Shown here: piece after piece, positions 8,964-16,843 of the stretch | Numbering within the stretch: position 1 is the first letter of the stretch | Layout of the letters: the number at the start of each line of letters is the position of its first letter | Source: Cellvibrio sp. PSBB006 | GTDB taxonomy: Bacteria > Pseudomonadota > Gammaproteobacteria > Pseudomonadales > Cellvibrionaceae | Assembly: GCF_002162135.1 (NCBI RefSeq) | Contig: NZ_CP021382.1 | Coordinates: forward strand, 4,524,001-4,588,000 | DNA length: 64,000 nt | Direction of reading: 5' to 3' | Made by a program: the position numbers and the translations under genes | Notes under the pieces: model-generated | Told to the model about the DNA's origin: nothing | What the model saw: the letters and a program-made list of their open reading frames with translations, nothing else | Databases searched by the model: none

Positions 8964-9149
8964 AGGGACTAAGCTAGCATAGCTCAAGCGCTTGATGAAT
9001 CACTCTACAGTGCGAAATGATGTGACAGTCGAATATATTATTTTGACTGTAGAAACTCTAAAGGCATATGCTGAAAAATTCAAAATTGCCTTTTACAAAG
9101 CATGATCAGCTCTAATGTTGTACATATTACCAGTGTCACCAGAGGGGTC

Positions 9150-9342
9150 ATGTATATGCCTCGTTTTTGGATAACACAGGAAGTCTATAATGCTGCCTCT
9201 CCGAGTGAAAGGGGGAAATACAATTATGTGGTTAATGGAAAGCGCTTTCCCTTCCAAAGAACTTGAGTCTTCCTAATCAAGAAGAGCTGGTTGTACTGCG
9301 CTTCGCTGATGGAGTTTTTATCATGACTAGGTTATATGATTA
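9150..9342 (+). pseudogene. Short broken reading frame, unknown
   Basis: From ATG 9150 (or ATG 9156) there is a frame of about 38 codons, starting MYMPRFWITQEVYNAASP and stopping at TGA 9264-9266. A second frame overlaps it and continues to a TAA at 9340-9342, ending ELVVLRFADGVFIMTRLYD. The amino-acid content of both halves looks protein-like and the hand-over occurs around 9240-9265, so a frameshifted small gene is plausible. I do not recognise the family. It could also be chance reading in an intergenic region. Confidence 0.3.
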
Positions 9343-9359
9343 AGGCGCCGTGGCGCCTT
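9342..9359. terminator. Palindrome downstream of ietS
   Basis: AAGGCGCC and GGCGCCTT are separated by 2 bases, immediately downstream of the leftward protease gene and of the broken frame on the other strand. There is no clear T-run on either side, so it is a weak or rho-assisted terminator at best. Confidence 0.4.
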
Positions 9360-9371
9360 GTCAAAGTAAAT

Positions 9372-11579
9372 TTAAACATTAATCTCGATATCAGTTGTTA
9401 TCCTTGGCTCAATTTCAGATAGGATTTCAGAATACGCTTCGAGGATGTCTGAAAAAATTTCTTTATGTTTTGGTGCTTCCAGCGTGATTACAAACGCATA
9501 TTTGATTATTTCAGCACTAGTTGCACTGATGTCGGCTCCAGAGTTTCTCGCCATATAATGTATTTCGAAAGCTGGCTCATTTAATAAATTTCCATTTTTT
9601 CGCTTTTCTGCATGCAAAACCGGTTCCCATTTTGCTGCGTCTCGTCTGAGTTCAGCCTCAGTGGCTTTTTTTACCTGTTGGAAGAACCCATCTGGTTTCT
9701 CGCCCTTTTTGGGCTTCCAAGAGATTTCAACTCCAGCTTTTGTATACATTGAGGTATCTTGTGGGTCAACATGCGTCGAAAAACAGCAGGTGGCTTTAAT
9801 TTTGACCATCCCGTTTATGCCGGTCTTGGGAAGAGGTAGTGGTACTCTCAAGTATTTACCCGGTAATAGTTCACCTTGATAAAGAATTTTTGCCACTCCT
9901 TCTGGAGATCGAACCAGAGTATCTACTTCGTCGATTACTTTTCCCCAGCCTACGTGGCATTGCTCTTGATCGTTGCGCTGAGCTGAATTAATTAGAAGTG
10001 CTTTTATCGCTAGTGGTGTAATGCTGTGGCCCAATAGGGCGCGAATACCTACTGCTTTACGAAGAAGATACGGAGCAGAAAAACTGGTGCCTTGCTGAGG
10101 GACAAGTTCAGGATAGGGGGCGGCATTCAGGACGTGAAAATACTGATGATGTGAACCACCAAATGCCAGCAAATCTGGTTTGACTCGGCCAGGGGCTCTT
10201 CCTGGTCCGCTTGCGCTATAAGTAGCTTTTTGCCAATTTCTGTCATTTCTATCCGAGGCGCCAACAGCTACAGCGTTTACGCTATCTGATGGGACTTGAA
10301 TTCTGTGGAGTCGTAACGATTCGTCACCTTCTCCATTATTTCCAGCGGCAATTGTTAAAAATGTTTCCCCGTCCGCAAGATAAGAATCCAAAAGTGAGGT
10401 CCATGGGTGAATCTCATCGTCATCTATAGGTAAGTCTGGACCAAGACTTATATTGATAAATTCATATTGTCGAGATATTAAAATATCTTCAATATGTGTC
10501 AGTGTTCTGTATAGCTCAAGTGGATCTTCCCCATTAATATCACTATCTAGTATTCTGTGATGATCAACGAACGAATATGGACGGGGCGCTTCACTATTGT
10601 GAGGTAACGGCCCGAATAAGAAAGCTGATGTTACACCTAGTCCATGGTCGGGGCCTCCGAGATAATCATGCGAAGATGAATCCGACAAACGATATTCATT
10701 TAACCAAGGCCCTATCGCATGATTGGTAGGAAGGCCACCATCCAAAATTGCGACTCTAACATCTGAAGCCAGTGGGGGAGCTGATGGCAGTTTTGCTTTG
10801 GTCGAACCGGGCAATGATCTAACGAGTGGCCTAAATGATCGAAGAGGAGCCATGGGTCTTATGACTCTAACAAAACTATGTCGAGCAAGTTCAATGGCTT
10901 TGTCTGGGGGTCCGATGACTGGAATAAACCACAAGTTTGAGACCTCTAAGGAGAGTTCATCTTTTATATCGAAATCAAGACTCTGTGCATACGAAATAAA
11001 GGATTGCTTGATAAATTCGGATGTGCCTCCGGGAATAAACTGAATTCCAACTTCGAAATATCCTGGCTTCGATGATTGATTTTCTTTTAATTTTGAAGAA
11101 GGCGTTACGTTTTCAAAACTCCAAATCTTCATTAAATCTTGTGCGGCATAAGAGTCTCTCTTAAAACTCAGCAATTTTTTTTCGAAGTCCGCAAAATTCT
11201 CAATTTTTCCAGTAATAAAAAGGCTTGTTGATGGTGATTTTTCCGGTTTTCCCTTTCTCATCCATTTGTCTGGTTTGACTTCAGTTGCTTTACTTCCAAT
11301 TGATCTTACGCCCATGTCTCGAAGAAGTTGTTTTGGGAAATGTCCTTTTGCAATAAAAGACGGATGCAGAGTCATTTTGGCAACGGCATATCCTCTAGGG
11401 CATAAGCTTTCGTCAAGGTGTAAAAACTCCTCAGTTATTTTCTTGAGCTGTGGTCTCAGCCTTCCTACAACCTCTTCGATTGTGTACAAATCCCTGCTTT
11501 TAGGATCCATTTTAGGTGGCGGAGTAAGTTTCGTTAGCTCCTCAGCCTTTCCAATCAGATAGTTTGTTTTTCTGGCCAT
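9372..11579 (-). CDS. ietS: Subtilisin-like (S8) serine protease, IetS-like
   Basis: A 735-aa S8-family serine protease without a signal peptide, so it is cytoplasmic. An N-terminal region of about 270 residues has no recognised motif. The catalytic core follows: Asp 280 in AILDGG, His 312 in DHGLGVTSA, the oxyanion Asn in AAGNNGEGD, and Ser 499 in GTSFSAP. About 200 C-terminal residues complete it. The gene starts 9 bp after the end of an AAA-ATPase gene, forming a two-gene operon. That pairing and order match the IetA (ATPase)/IetS (protease) module known from the Agrobacterium Ti plasmid pTiC58, where the protease is the toxin, and later recognised among anti-phage systems. Codon use is AT-richer than the flanking genes, consistent with horizontal transfer. 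Confidence 0.88.
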   Translation of the reverse strand: MARKTNYLIGKAEELTKLTPPPKMDPKSRDLYTIEEVVGRLRPQLKKITEEFLHLDESLCPRGYAVAKMTLHPSFIAKGHFPKQLLRDMGVRSIGSKATEVKPDKWMRKGKPEKSPSTSLFITGKIENFADFEKKLLSFKRDSYAAQDLMKIWSFENVTPSSKLKENQSSKPGYFEVGIQFIPGGTSEFIKQSFISYAQSLDFDIKDELSLEVSNLWFIPVIGPPDKAIELARHSFVRVIRPMAPLRSFRPLVRSLPGSTKAKLPSAPPLASDVRVAILDGGLPTNHAIGPWLNEYRLSDSSSHDYLGGPDHGLGVTSAFLFGPLPHNSEAPRPYSFVDHHRILDSDINGEDPLELYRTLTHIEDILISRQYEFINISLGPDLPIDDDEIHPWTSLLDSYLADGETFLTIAAGNNGEGDESLRLHRIQVPSDSVNAVAVGASDRNDRNWQKATYSASGPGRAPGRVKPDLLAFGGSHHQYFHVLNAAPYPELVPQQGTSFSAPYLLRKAVGIRALLGHSITPLAIKALLINSAQRNDQEQCHVGWGKVIDEVDTLVRSPEGVAKILYQGELLPGKYLRVPLPLPKTGINGMVKIKATCCFSTHVDPQDTSMYTKAGVEISWKPKKGEKPDGFFQQVKKATEAELRRDAAKWEPVLHAEKRKNGNLLNEPAFEIHYMARNSGADISATSAEIIKYAFVITLEAPKHKEIFSDILEAYSEILSEIEPRITTDIEINV

Positions 11580-11588
11580 AATAAGTCC

Positions 11589-12683
11589 TTATGATTGTAT
11601 TTCGCCTATTTTTTTTCGAATAGTGTCTCTACTGACCCCTAATAGCTTTGCTGCTTTTTGCTTGGGAACTGAAAATTCGGACACCAATTTAACTGCGAAA
11701 GATATTCTTTCTTGTCGAGACAAGTCTTCTGCGTTGGGAATTAAGTGCTTAAAACAAGAGTTCTCAAATTCTTCAGGGTTAATCAGTCTTAGTTTCCTAA
11801 GTCTGTTTATGGTTCTCTTAATATTGCTGTAGGACTCCCCTTTTTGGCTGTCGACTAGAAGCTCCATCAAATGGGAGAACTCGTTAAGATCGGGACCCAA
11901 AAACTCAGCAATTGCCGCTCTTACATTTTCTTCATTGGGCAAACAAAAAGTGACATCAAGATCAAATCTTCGCCATAGTGCTGGATCAACAAGCTCTGGA
12001 TGATTTGTTGCTGCTATTAGTAGTCCTTGGTTTGGCCAGTTTTCTATTTCCTGAAGTAAAATATTTACCAAGCGCTTGAGTTCACCAACATCCGACTCAT
12101 CACTTCTTTTTTTTGCAATTGCATCAATCTCGTCAAGGAATAGGACGCAAGTATGGCTTTTAGCAAAATCAAGTACAGCCCTGAGATTGCTGCCAGTTTT
12201 TCCTAGTAGGCTACTCATAACGGCGGTAAGGTCTAAGACGTAAAAGGGGAGGCCCAATTGGCGAGCTAGCCAGCTTGCAGTCATGGATTTTCCCACCCCA
12301 GGTGGCCCTTGAAAAATCATAGAACTCGCTGGCTTCAGTCCTTTGCTTTCTAGTTCTTCCGTATGTTGTCGTTCCTCCAAAATTTGATTTAGTTGTACCT
12401 TCAAACTGTTATCAAGTAGCGGATCCGATTCTGCCGTGTTTTGAGTTGTCCTGAGTAGGGATAATTCTTCCCTTTGCAGGCTATCCTCTTCAGTCGGTAA
12501 GGTTTTGCGCAAAACACCATTTGACCTGGCAGGGTCAGTCTTTAGTAGTTCTTCTAGTTTCAATGCGTACTCAGGATTCTCTTTGCGCGCTTTCCTTACC
12601 AATTTTGCGATATAGAGCCTCACATCAGAAGGTTTGCCTTCTAGTGCGAGTCTTGCGACTTCTAGCATCTCATCTGACTGCAT
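11589..12683 (-). CDS. ietA: AAA-family ATPase, IetA-like, with C-terminal helix-turn-helix
   Basis: A 364-aa classical AAA ATPase. The N-terminal helical region (about 1-110) is followed by Walker A GPPGVGKS (K132 binds phosphate), Walker B LFLDEID (D184, E185), a sensor-1 Asn in AATNHPE and arginine-finger candidates in LWRRFD. The last 30 residues contain KAAKLLGVSRDTIRKKIGE, which is like a Fis-type helix-turn-helix. The gene is first in a two-gene operon with the S8 protease. In the pTiC58 ietAS module the ATPase neutralises the protease. The DNA-binding-like tail suggests this ATPase may also regulate the operon, perhaps through the GTGACTAA repeats upstream. Low-GC codon use marks it as part of an acquired island. 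Confidence 0.87.
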   Translation of the reverse strand: MQSDEMLEVARLALEGKPSDVRLYIAKLVRKARKENPEYALKLEELLKTDPARSNGVLRKTLPTEEDSLQREELSLLRTTQNTAESDPLLDNSLKVQLNQILEERQHTEELESKGLKPASSMIFQGPPGVGKSMTASWLARQLGLPFYVLDLTAVMSSLLGKTGSNLRAVLDFAKSHTCVLFLDEIDAIAKKRSDESDVGELKRLVNILLQEIENWPNQGLLIAATNHPELVDPALWRRFDLDVTFCLPNEENVRAAIAEFLGPDLNEFSHLMELLVDSQKGESYSNIKRTINRLRKLRLINPEEFENSCFKHLIPNAEDLSRQERISFAVKLVSEFSVPKQKAAKLLGVSRDTIRKKIGEIQS

Positions 12684-13075
12684 TTATGTTTTCGCCTCAT
12701 AAGGTGACTAATTTAGTTATATTTTTTTATTTTAGTCACTTTGAATGTTTAAGTCTACATAAGTATTGGTTAATAAGGGTGAAGTTAAGTGACTAATTTT
12801 CCATGTTTCGTGAAAAATAAGCAGTATCTTTGTTGGTGGTTGGTGTAACCTTGAATAGGCGGGTGCTGGAGTTGACAACTGCCGAAAACCGCACTCAATC
12901 TAAGTTGGCTTCCGGCTGAATCCATAATGGAGACGGGAAATTAAAAATGTAAGCCCAGCGTTACCGGGCAGAAAAATATTTTTGATATTGATTGGGGTTA
13001 CGTTTTTTTATAACCATGAAACGATATTAGAAATCGAGAATACACTTTTAACTATCTGATTTCTGAGCTTTGAGA
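12684..13075. promoter_or_regulatory. ietAS upstream region with three GTGACTAA elements
   Basis: This AT-rich gap between ietA and the tRNA contains GTGACTAA at 12704-12711 and 12789-12796 on the plus strand and its complement TTAGTCAC at 12732-12739. The two plus copies share 11 bases (GTGACTAATTT). The first plus copy and the minus copy form an inverted repeat 21 bp upstream of the ietA start, a natural place for an operator. The rest of the gap (about 12800-13075) shows no gene that I can support. Confidence 0.55.
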
Positions 13076-13152
13076 TGGTGGGCCCAGCTGGACTTGAACC
13101 AGCGACCTGCCGATTATGAGTCGGATGCTCTAACCAACTGAGCTATAGGCCC
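13076..13152 (-). tRNA. tRNA with CAU anticodon, probably tRNA-Ile2
   Basis: The reverse strand folds as a complete 77-nt tRNA. The 7-bp acceptor stem is GGGCCTA with TGGGCCC (one G-T pair), the D-arm TAGCTCAGTTGGTTAGAGC, the anticodon loop CTCATAA (CAT at 13116-13118) and the T-arm GGTTCAAGTCC, and CCA is encoded. The CAU anticodon with the sequence GACTCATAATC resembles E. coli tRNA-Ile2, whose cytidine is modified to lysidine to read AUA. An elongator tRNA-Met is the alternative. The gene's 3' end faces the ietAS island, the side where integrating elements usually insert. Confidence 0.9.
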
Positions 13153-13268
13153 TTGAGGACGAGGGAGTGCCTCGGAAAGGCGCGCATTATAAAGGGATGA
13201 GGCGATGCTGGCTAGACTTGTTTCGGCTTTGCGGTGACGCACTCCCTTGCGTCGGTCGTATCCACTGC

Positions 13269-16055
13269 CTAACGGCTGATCCGCCACCAGTTGATATTCC
13301 AGCCGCTGCTTGCCGCCTGGATACCGAAATCATGGGTGCCGGCGACCAGATCTACCGAATGGCTGAGGGTAGTCCAATTTTGCCAGCCGCCAGTGTTGGT
13401 AATGTCGACCGTGCCCAGGACCGTTGTGCCGCCATTCAGATCCAGGCGGAGGCGGCCGCCGTTGTTGGGGCTGGCGACGCGATATTCCACGGTATAGGTA
13501 CCGGTTGCTGGAATATGGATGCCGCTGTAGGCCATCCAATCGCCAGCATCTATCCAGCCCACATTCTGCCCGCCATTGGTGTCGGCGGTGTTTTCCAGCT
13601 GAATGCCAAACTGGGATGAGTAATGCTCGGCCTGGGTGGTTTTACTGAAGCTGGTGATGCCGGTGCTACAGCCGCTGTTTTGCTGGTATTCGAGCACCAA
13701 TACCGGTCCGGCGCCTTGCTCCTTCGAGTAAATGTCGATGCCGTCAGTGCCGCCGCCGGAGGCGATGACGATGCCGTTGTTGGTGCCTTGGAGCCAGCCT
13801 TGTACCGCCGTGATGCCGGAGCTTGTCAGTGGAACCGTTTTGATCCCGGTGCTGGAGGCGGTAAACGAGGCGAACTGGGTGCCCTGGTGGGCGGTGCCGC
13901 CGACGCTGTTCCAGGTAGCGGTTTGTTCGCTCCAGGTGTTCACGCCGCTGCGCACCAGATAGCTGCCGGGTGAGGGGTTGGTGATGTTGAGCTTCACGCT
14001 CGCGCTGGTGATGATCGCGCAGGCGGGAATGCTGCTCAGGTTCCATTTAACTAACGTGTTCATGACACCGTAGGTGGAGTCGCTGCCGTCCGCGAGTAAT
14101 CCGTCACTGCTGTTGTTGAGGTTCTGATTGTTCTGAGTGCTGGAAACGAATGTGTCGTGAGCGGCGGTGAGTTCGGTGGTCGTCGTGGTTCCGCAGCTTC
14201 CGGTGTCTGAATAGGTCAGGATAAGTTTTGGCGTAAAACCGGTTTCCTTTGAGCGGAAGTCGATGCCGTCGGTGCTGCCATTGGCGGCGATGACGATGCC
14301 GTTGTTGCCGCCTTGCAGCCAGCCTTTGATTGCCGTGATCCCGGCGCTGGATAAGGTAATGGTTTTTACGCCGGTGGAGGAGGGGTTAAACGATCCCATC
14401 AAAACGCCGCGATGAGCGCTGCCGCCGATGGCGTTCCAGGTGGCCGATGATTCGCTCCAGCTGTTGGTGCCGGCAAAAATTTGATAACTGCCGGACGACG
14501 GATTAAATACATCGATTTGCACACTCGCGGCGCTGATGTCGGCGCATTCGGGTAGGCTGCTCACGTCCCATTTGATTAACGCTTCCATCGCGCCGTAGGT
14601 GGTGTCGAGCCCGTCTGCGAGCAAGCCTTCGCTACTGCCGTTAAAGTTCTGTGTGGCTTGTGAGGTGGAAACGAAGGTGTCGTCAGTGGCTGACAATTCG
14701 ATGGTGTCTCCGCTGGCAACGCCGTTGTCAATGATCGATTGACCGGCGGCGTTTTGCACCAGTGTCAGCGTTTCACCAATGCTATTGGCTGACCACCAAT
14801 TGACGTTCGCAGGTAACACGGTTGGATCATTCTCTCGTTGCGTTCGCGTCAGTGTGCTTGCGGTGTCATCGAATTGCGCTGTGCGAACTTCAATATTGTC
14901 TTCCGTTACCGTAATCACTTTGAATTGCTGGATACTCGCCAGATCAATCGTCCAGGGGCGCGGATTATTAGCCGAGCGTGCGGGCGCGCCCCAACTACCT
15001 TCACCGACATACACCGTACCGCCGGTTGTGATTTCCACAAATGTACTGCCGCTGGGGCGAATCGCTTTGGTGAGTTTGTTGATGTGCGTATCGGATTCCA
15101 CCACGAGGTTCATCCCGTAGTTATAAAAATGATTTGCCCACCAGGAAAATAAATGTGGGTTGTCTGGCTTGCCGGTGTAATGCGGAAACATTGGCTTGTG
15201 GTATTGCGCAAAGCGCCAGGTCGTATCGGTGCCGTTCGCGTAGAGGTCATCCGCCAGCCAGGTATTCATCGCGTTTGCATAGGAACTCCAGCCGCTGTTG
15301 GCGTATTGCGTATTCAGTGTATAAACGCGCAGCAGCGGGGAAATATTGAACGCGCCGTAGGTGTCGGCGGTGGTGCATTGGCCATCGCCGTTGTAGTCGA
15401 CACCAAACACCTGACACAAGGTACGGAAATTATTGTCTTCATGGTTGCCGTGGGTGGGGATCAGCGGATAAATACGTTTGTAAGCGATGTTATTGATAGT
15501 GTCGCTTGAAAATGTCAGCGTCCAGTCGCTCAGAAATTCGGTTATTTCCGCAATATTGTTTGCGTTGGTAAAGTCGCCGCCATGCATGATGAACAGCGGT
15601 CTGATTTTGGCGATCAGGCTGTTGCCGGCGCGGCGAGTTGTCCAGCCTGTGCGTGAATCACCTCCGGCGACCGCCACAAAAGGTTGGGTGTCGGTCGGGG
15701 CCGTTTTAAACCAGAAGCGTTCGCCACAGCCGCTGTTATCACACACGCGGTAATAGATGGCGGAATCTTCAGGAAGGTTGGTCAGGCGAACAAAATAACT
15801 GAGCAACCCGCTGTTGAACTGTTGCGATGACGTCGGTTGCTGGCTGACCCACTGTGCTTCATCGGTAGAGAAGCCGTATTTAACGTAAGGTGCAGTGCTC
15901 GTCCCGTTGGGGGAAAATCCGACCACAGCGTTATGGGCGGGGTCGCTATCCCAGATCAGGCGGTGATGTGTGGTGGCTGCGTGGGTTGTTGTTGAAAGAA
16001 ATGCTGAAAAAATAATGGCAGAAAACAGCGCTGCACAAATCCCTGCTCTGGTCAT
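13269..16055 (-). CDS. Secreted metallophosphoesterase with two DNRLRE modules and a CBM6
   Basis: A 928-aa modular secreted enzyme. The signal peptide covers about 1-26 (ends THAA). A fibronectin-like N-domain of the purple acid phosphatase type (about 28-120) is followed by a calcineurin-like metallophosphoesterase domain (about 125-400) with metal ligands D133 (GGDSRTG), D161 (HGGDFTN) and N204/H205 (THGNHED). Two tandem DNRLRE-type modules of about 170 residues follow (about 450-620 and 628-795), each with the D-x-F-V-S opening and LLADG-x-D-x-TYG. A C-terminal CBM6-like module completes it (about 800-928, starting QAEHYSSQFGIQLEN). GGAGG precedes ATG 16055. The domain set suggests a phosphatase or phosphodiesterase tethered to polysaccharide. 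The substrate is unknown. Confidence 0.87.
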   Translation of the reverse strand: MTRAGICAALFSAIIFSAFLSTTTHAATTHHRLIWDSDPAHNAVVGFSPNGTSTAPYVKYGFSTDEAQWVSQQPTSSQQFNSGLLSYFVRLTNLPEDSAIYYRVCDNSGCGERFWFKTAPTDTQPFVAVAGGDSRTGWTTRRAGNSLIAKIRPLFIMHGGDFTNANNIAEITEFLSDWTLTFSSDTINNIAYKRIYPLIPTHGNHEDNNFRTLCQVFGVDYNGDGQCTTADTYGAFNISPLLRVYTLNTQYANSGWSSYANAMNTWLADDLYANGTDTTWRFAQYHKPMFPHYTGKPDNPHLFSWWANHFYNYGMNLVVESDTHINKLTKAIRPSGSTFVEITTGGTVYVGEGSWGAPARSANNPRPWTIDLASIQQFKVITVTEDNIEVRTAQFDDTASTLTRTQRENDPTVLPANVNWWSANSIGETLTLVQNAAGQSIIDNGVASGDTIELSATDDTFVSTSQATQNFNGSSEGLLADGLDTTYGAMEALIKWDVSSLPECADISAASVQIDVFNPSSGSYQIFAGTNSWSESSATWNAIGGSAHRGVLMGSFNPSSTGVKTITLSSAGITAIKGWLQGGNNGIVIAANGSTDGIDFRSKETGFTPKLILTYSDTGSCGTTTTTELTAAHDTFVSSTQNNQNLNNSSDGLLADGSDSTYGVMNTLVKWNLSSIPACAIITSASVKLNITNPSPGSYLVRSGVNTWSEQTATWNSVGGTAHQGTQFASFTASSTGIKTVPLTSSGITAVQGWLQGTNNGIVIASGGGTDGIDIYSKEQGAGPVLVLEYQQNSGCSTGITSFSKTTQAEHYSSQFGIQLENTADTNGGQNVGWIDAGDWMAYSGIHIPATGTYTVEYRVASPNNGGRLRLDLNGGTTVLGTVDITNTGGWQNWTTLSHSVDLVAGTHDFGIQAASSGWNINWWRISR

Positions 16056-16190
16056 GGAGCCTCCGGTCGTTATAGGTCGTTTTACGGTTGCAGTAAGGCG
16101 CCTGAGAGGCTAACGAGCAGATGTGAATATCTATTGACAGTTTTGTTGCAGAAATGCTGAAAGCAGATTAATGCGCAAGCTTTCGAAAAT

Positions 16191-16841
16191 TTAGTGATTC
16201 GTCGCGCTATTTTTTTGCAGCAAAGTGGCTGAGTCATTTACCAGCATGACAAACGCTGCATTGCGATAGGGTAGTGCGGTGATTGTGCCATCAACAAAAC
16301 TGACGGCAAGCGCGCCATTGCCGAGGTGCTCATAAACGGATGCAAGGTCTTTGTCGCGATCTTTTGTCCAGTAATCACCGCGTTGCGTATAAGGAAAGAA
16401 ATCGGAATCAATAAGGGCATCGCCTGGCGGAGCGGTAACACTGACCAATGAGACTAATTCATCGGCGGTGGGTAAACGCCAGCCGTCAACACCGCATAAT
16501 TTTTTCTGGTTGACACGGCGTAGCAGATCCTCCGCGTCGCAACGCGCTGCTTCAAAATAACAGTCACCGCTATTATCCACACCGATGCCTTCGTTAAACC
16601 AGGAAAAGGTCCAGGAGGTATGATGAATATCTTCGGCGTCTGTTTTAATCTCCCACAATAAACCGCTATTTTTATCGTAAACGCAACTCCAAGGCCCAGA
16701 CCAGATGTCCATAGGTTCACCTTGCGCACTCACCTTGATAAACGATGACTCGTGCTGCGCTGGAAGCTGAGGCTGATTAAACCTGGCGTAGAAGAGCGCG
16801 CCCACGATTAACAACGTAAAGACAAACAGGCGCTTCCACAT
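16191..16841 (-). CDS. Lcl C-terminal (DUF1566) domain protein, membrane-anchored
   Basis: A 216-aa protein with one N-terminal hydrophobic segment (about 5-20, uncleaved anchor or signal peptide), followed by a Lcl/DUF1566-type domain. Its hallmarks are the WRLPTADEL motif near residue 122, the early DKNSGLLWE and a late YWTKDRD segment. Such domains occur in exported proteins and in legionella collagen-like proteins and are thought to bind ligands or surfaces. The start codon lies 2 bp after the stop of the upstream haem-protein gene, so the two are in one operon and probably work together. Four cysteines (e.g. CVYD, CYFEAARCD, LCGVDG) could form disulfides in the periplasm. Confidence 0.75.
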   Translation of the reverse strand: MWKRLFVFTLLIVGALFYARFNQPQLPAQHESSFIKVSAQGEPMDIWSGPWSCVYDKNSGLLWEIKTDAEDIHHTSWTFSWFNEGIGVDNSGDCYFEAARCDAEDLLRRVNQKKLCGVDGWRLPTADELVSLVSVTAPPGDALIDSDFFPYTQRGDYWTKDRDKDLASVYEHLGNGALAVSFVDGTITALPYRNAAFVMLVNDSATLLQKNSATNH

Positions 16842-16843
16842 TG

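Larger units (their letters stand above)
8964..9371. other. AT-rich gap with gene remnants at the left edge of the defence island
   Basis: No full gene fits here. An imperfect inverted repeat surrounds 9004-9053 (ACAGTC at 9025-9030, GACTGT at 9045-9050, with TCTACAG/CTGTAGA further out). A short broken reading frame occupies 9150-9342 and a palindrome sits at 9342-9359. Base composition falls here relative to the genes on the left, so the boundary of the acquired segment is probably within this gap. I looked for a copy of the 3' end of the tRNA at 13076 and found none. Confidence 0.5.

Noticed and set aside
9100..9371. attL copy of the tRNA 3' end bounding the ietAS island
   Set aside because: No match to the TGGTGGGCCCAGCTGGAC end of the tRNA is present in the gap left of ietS.
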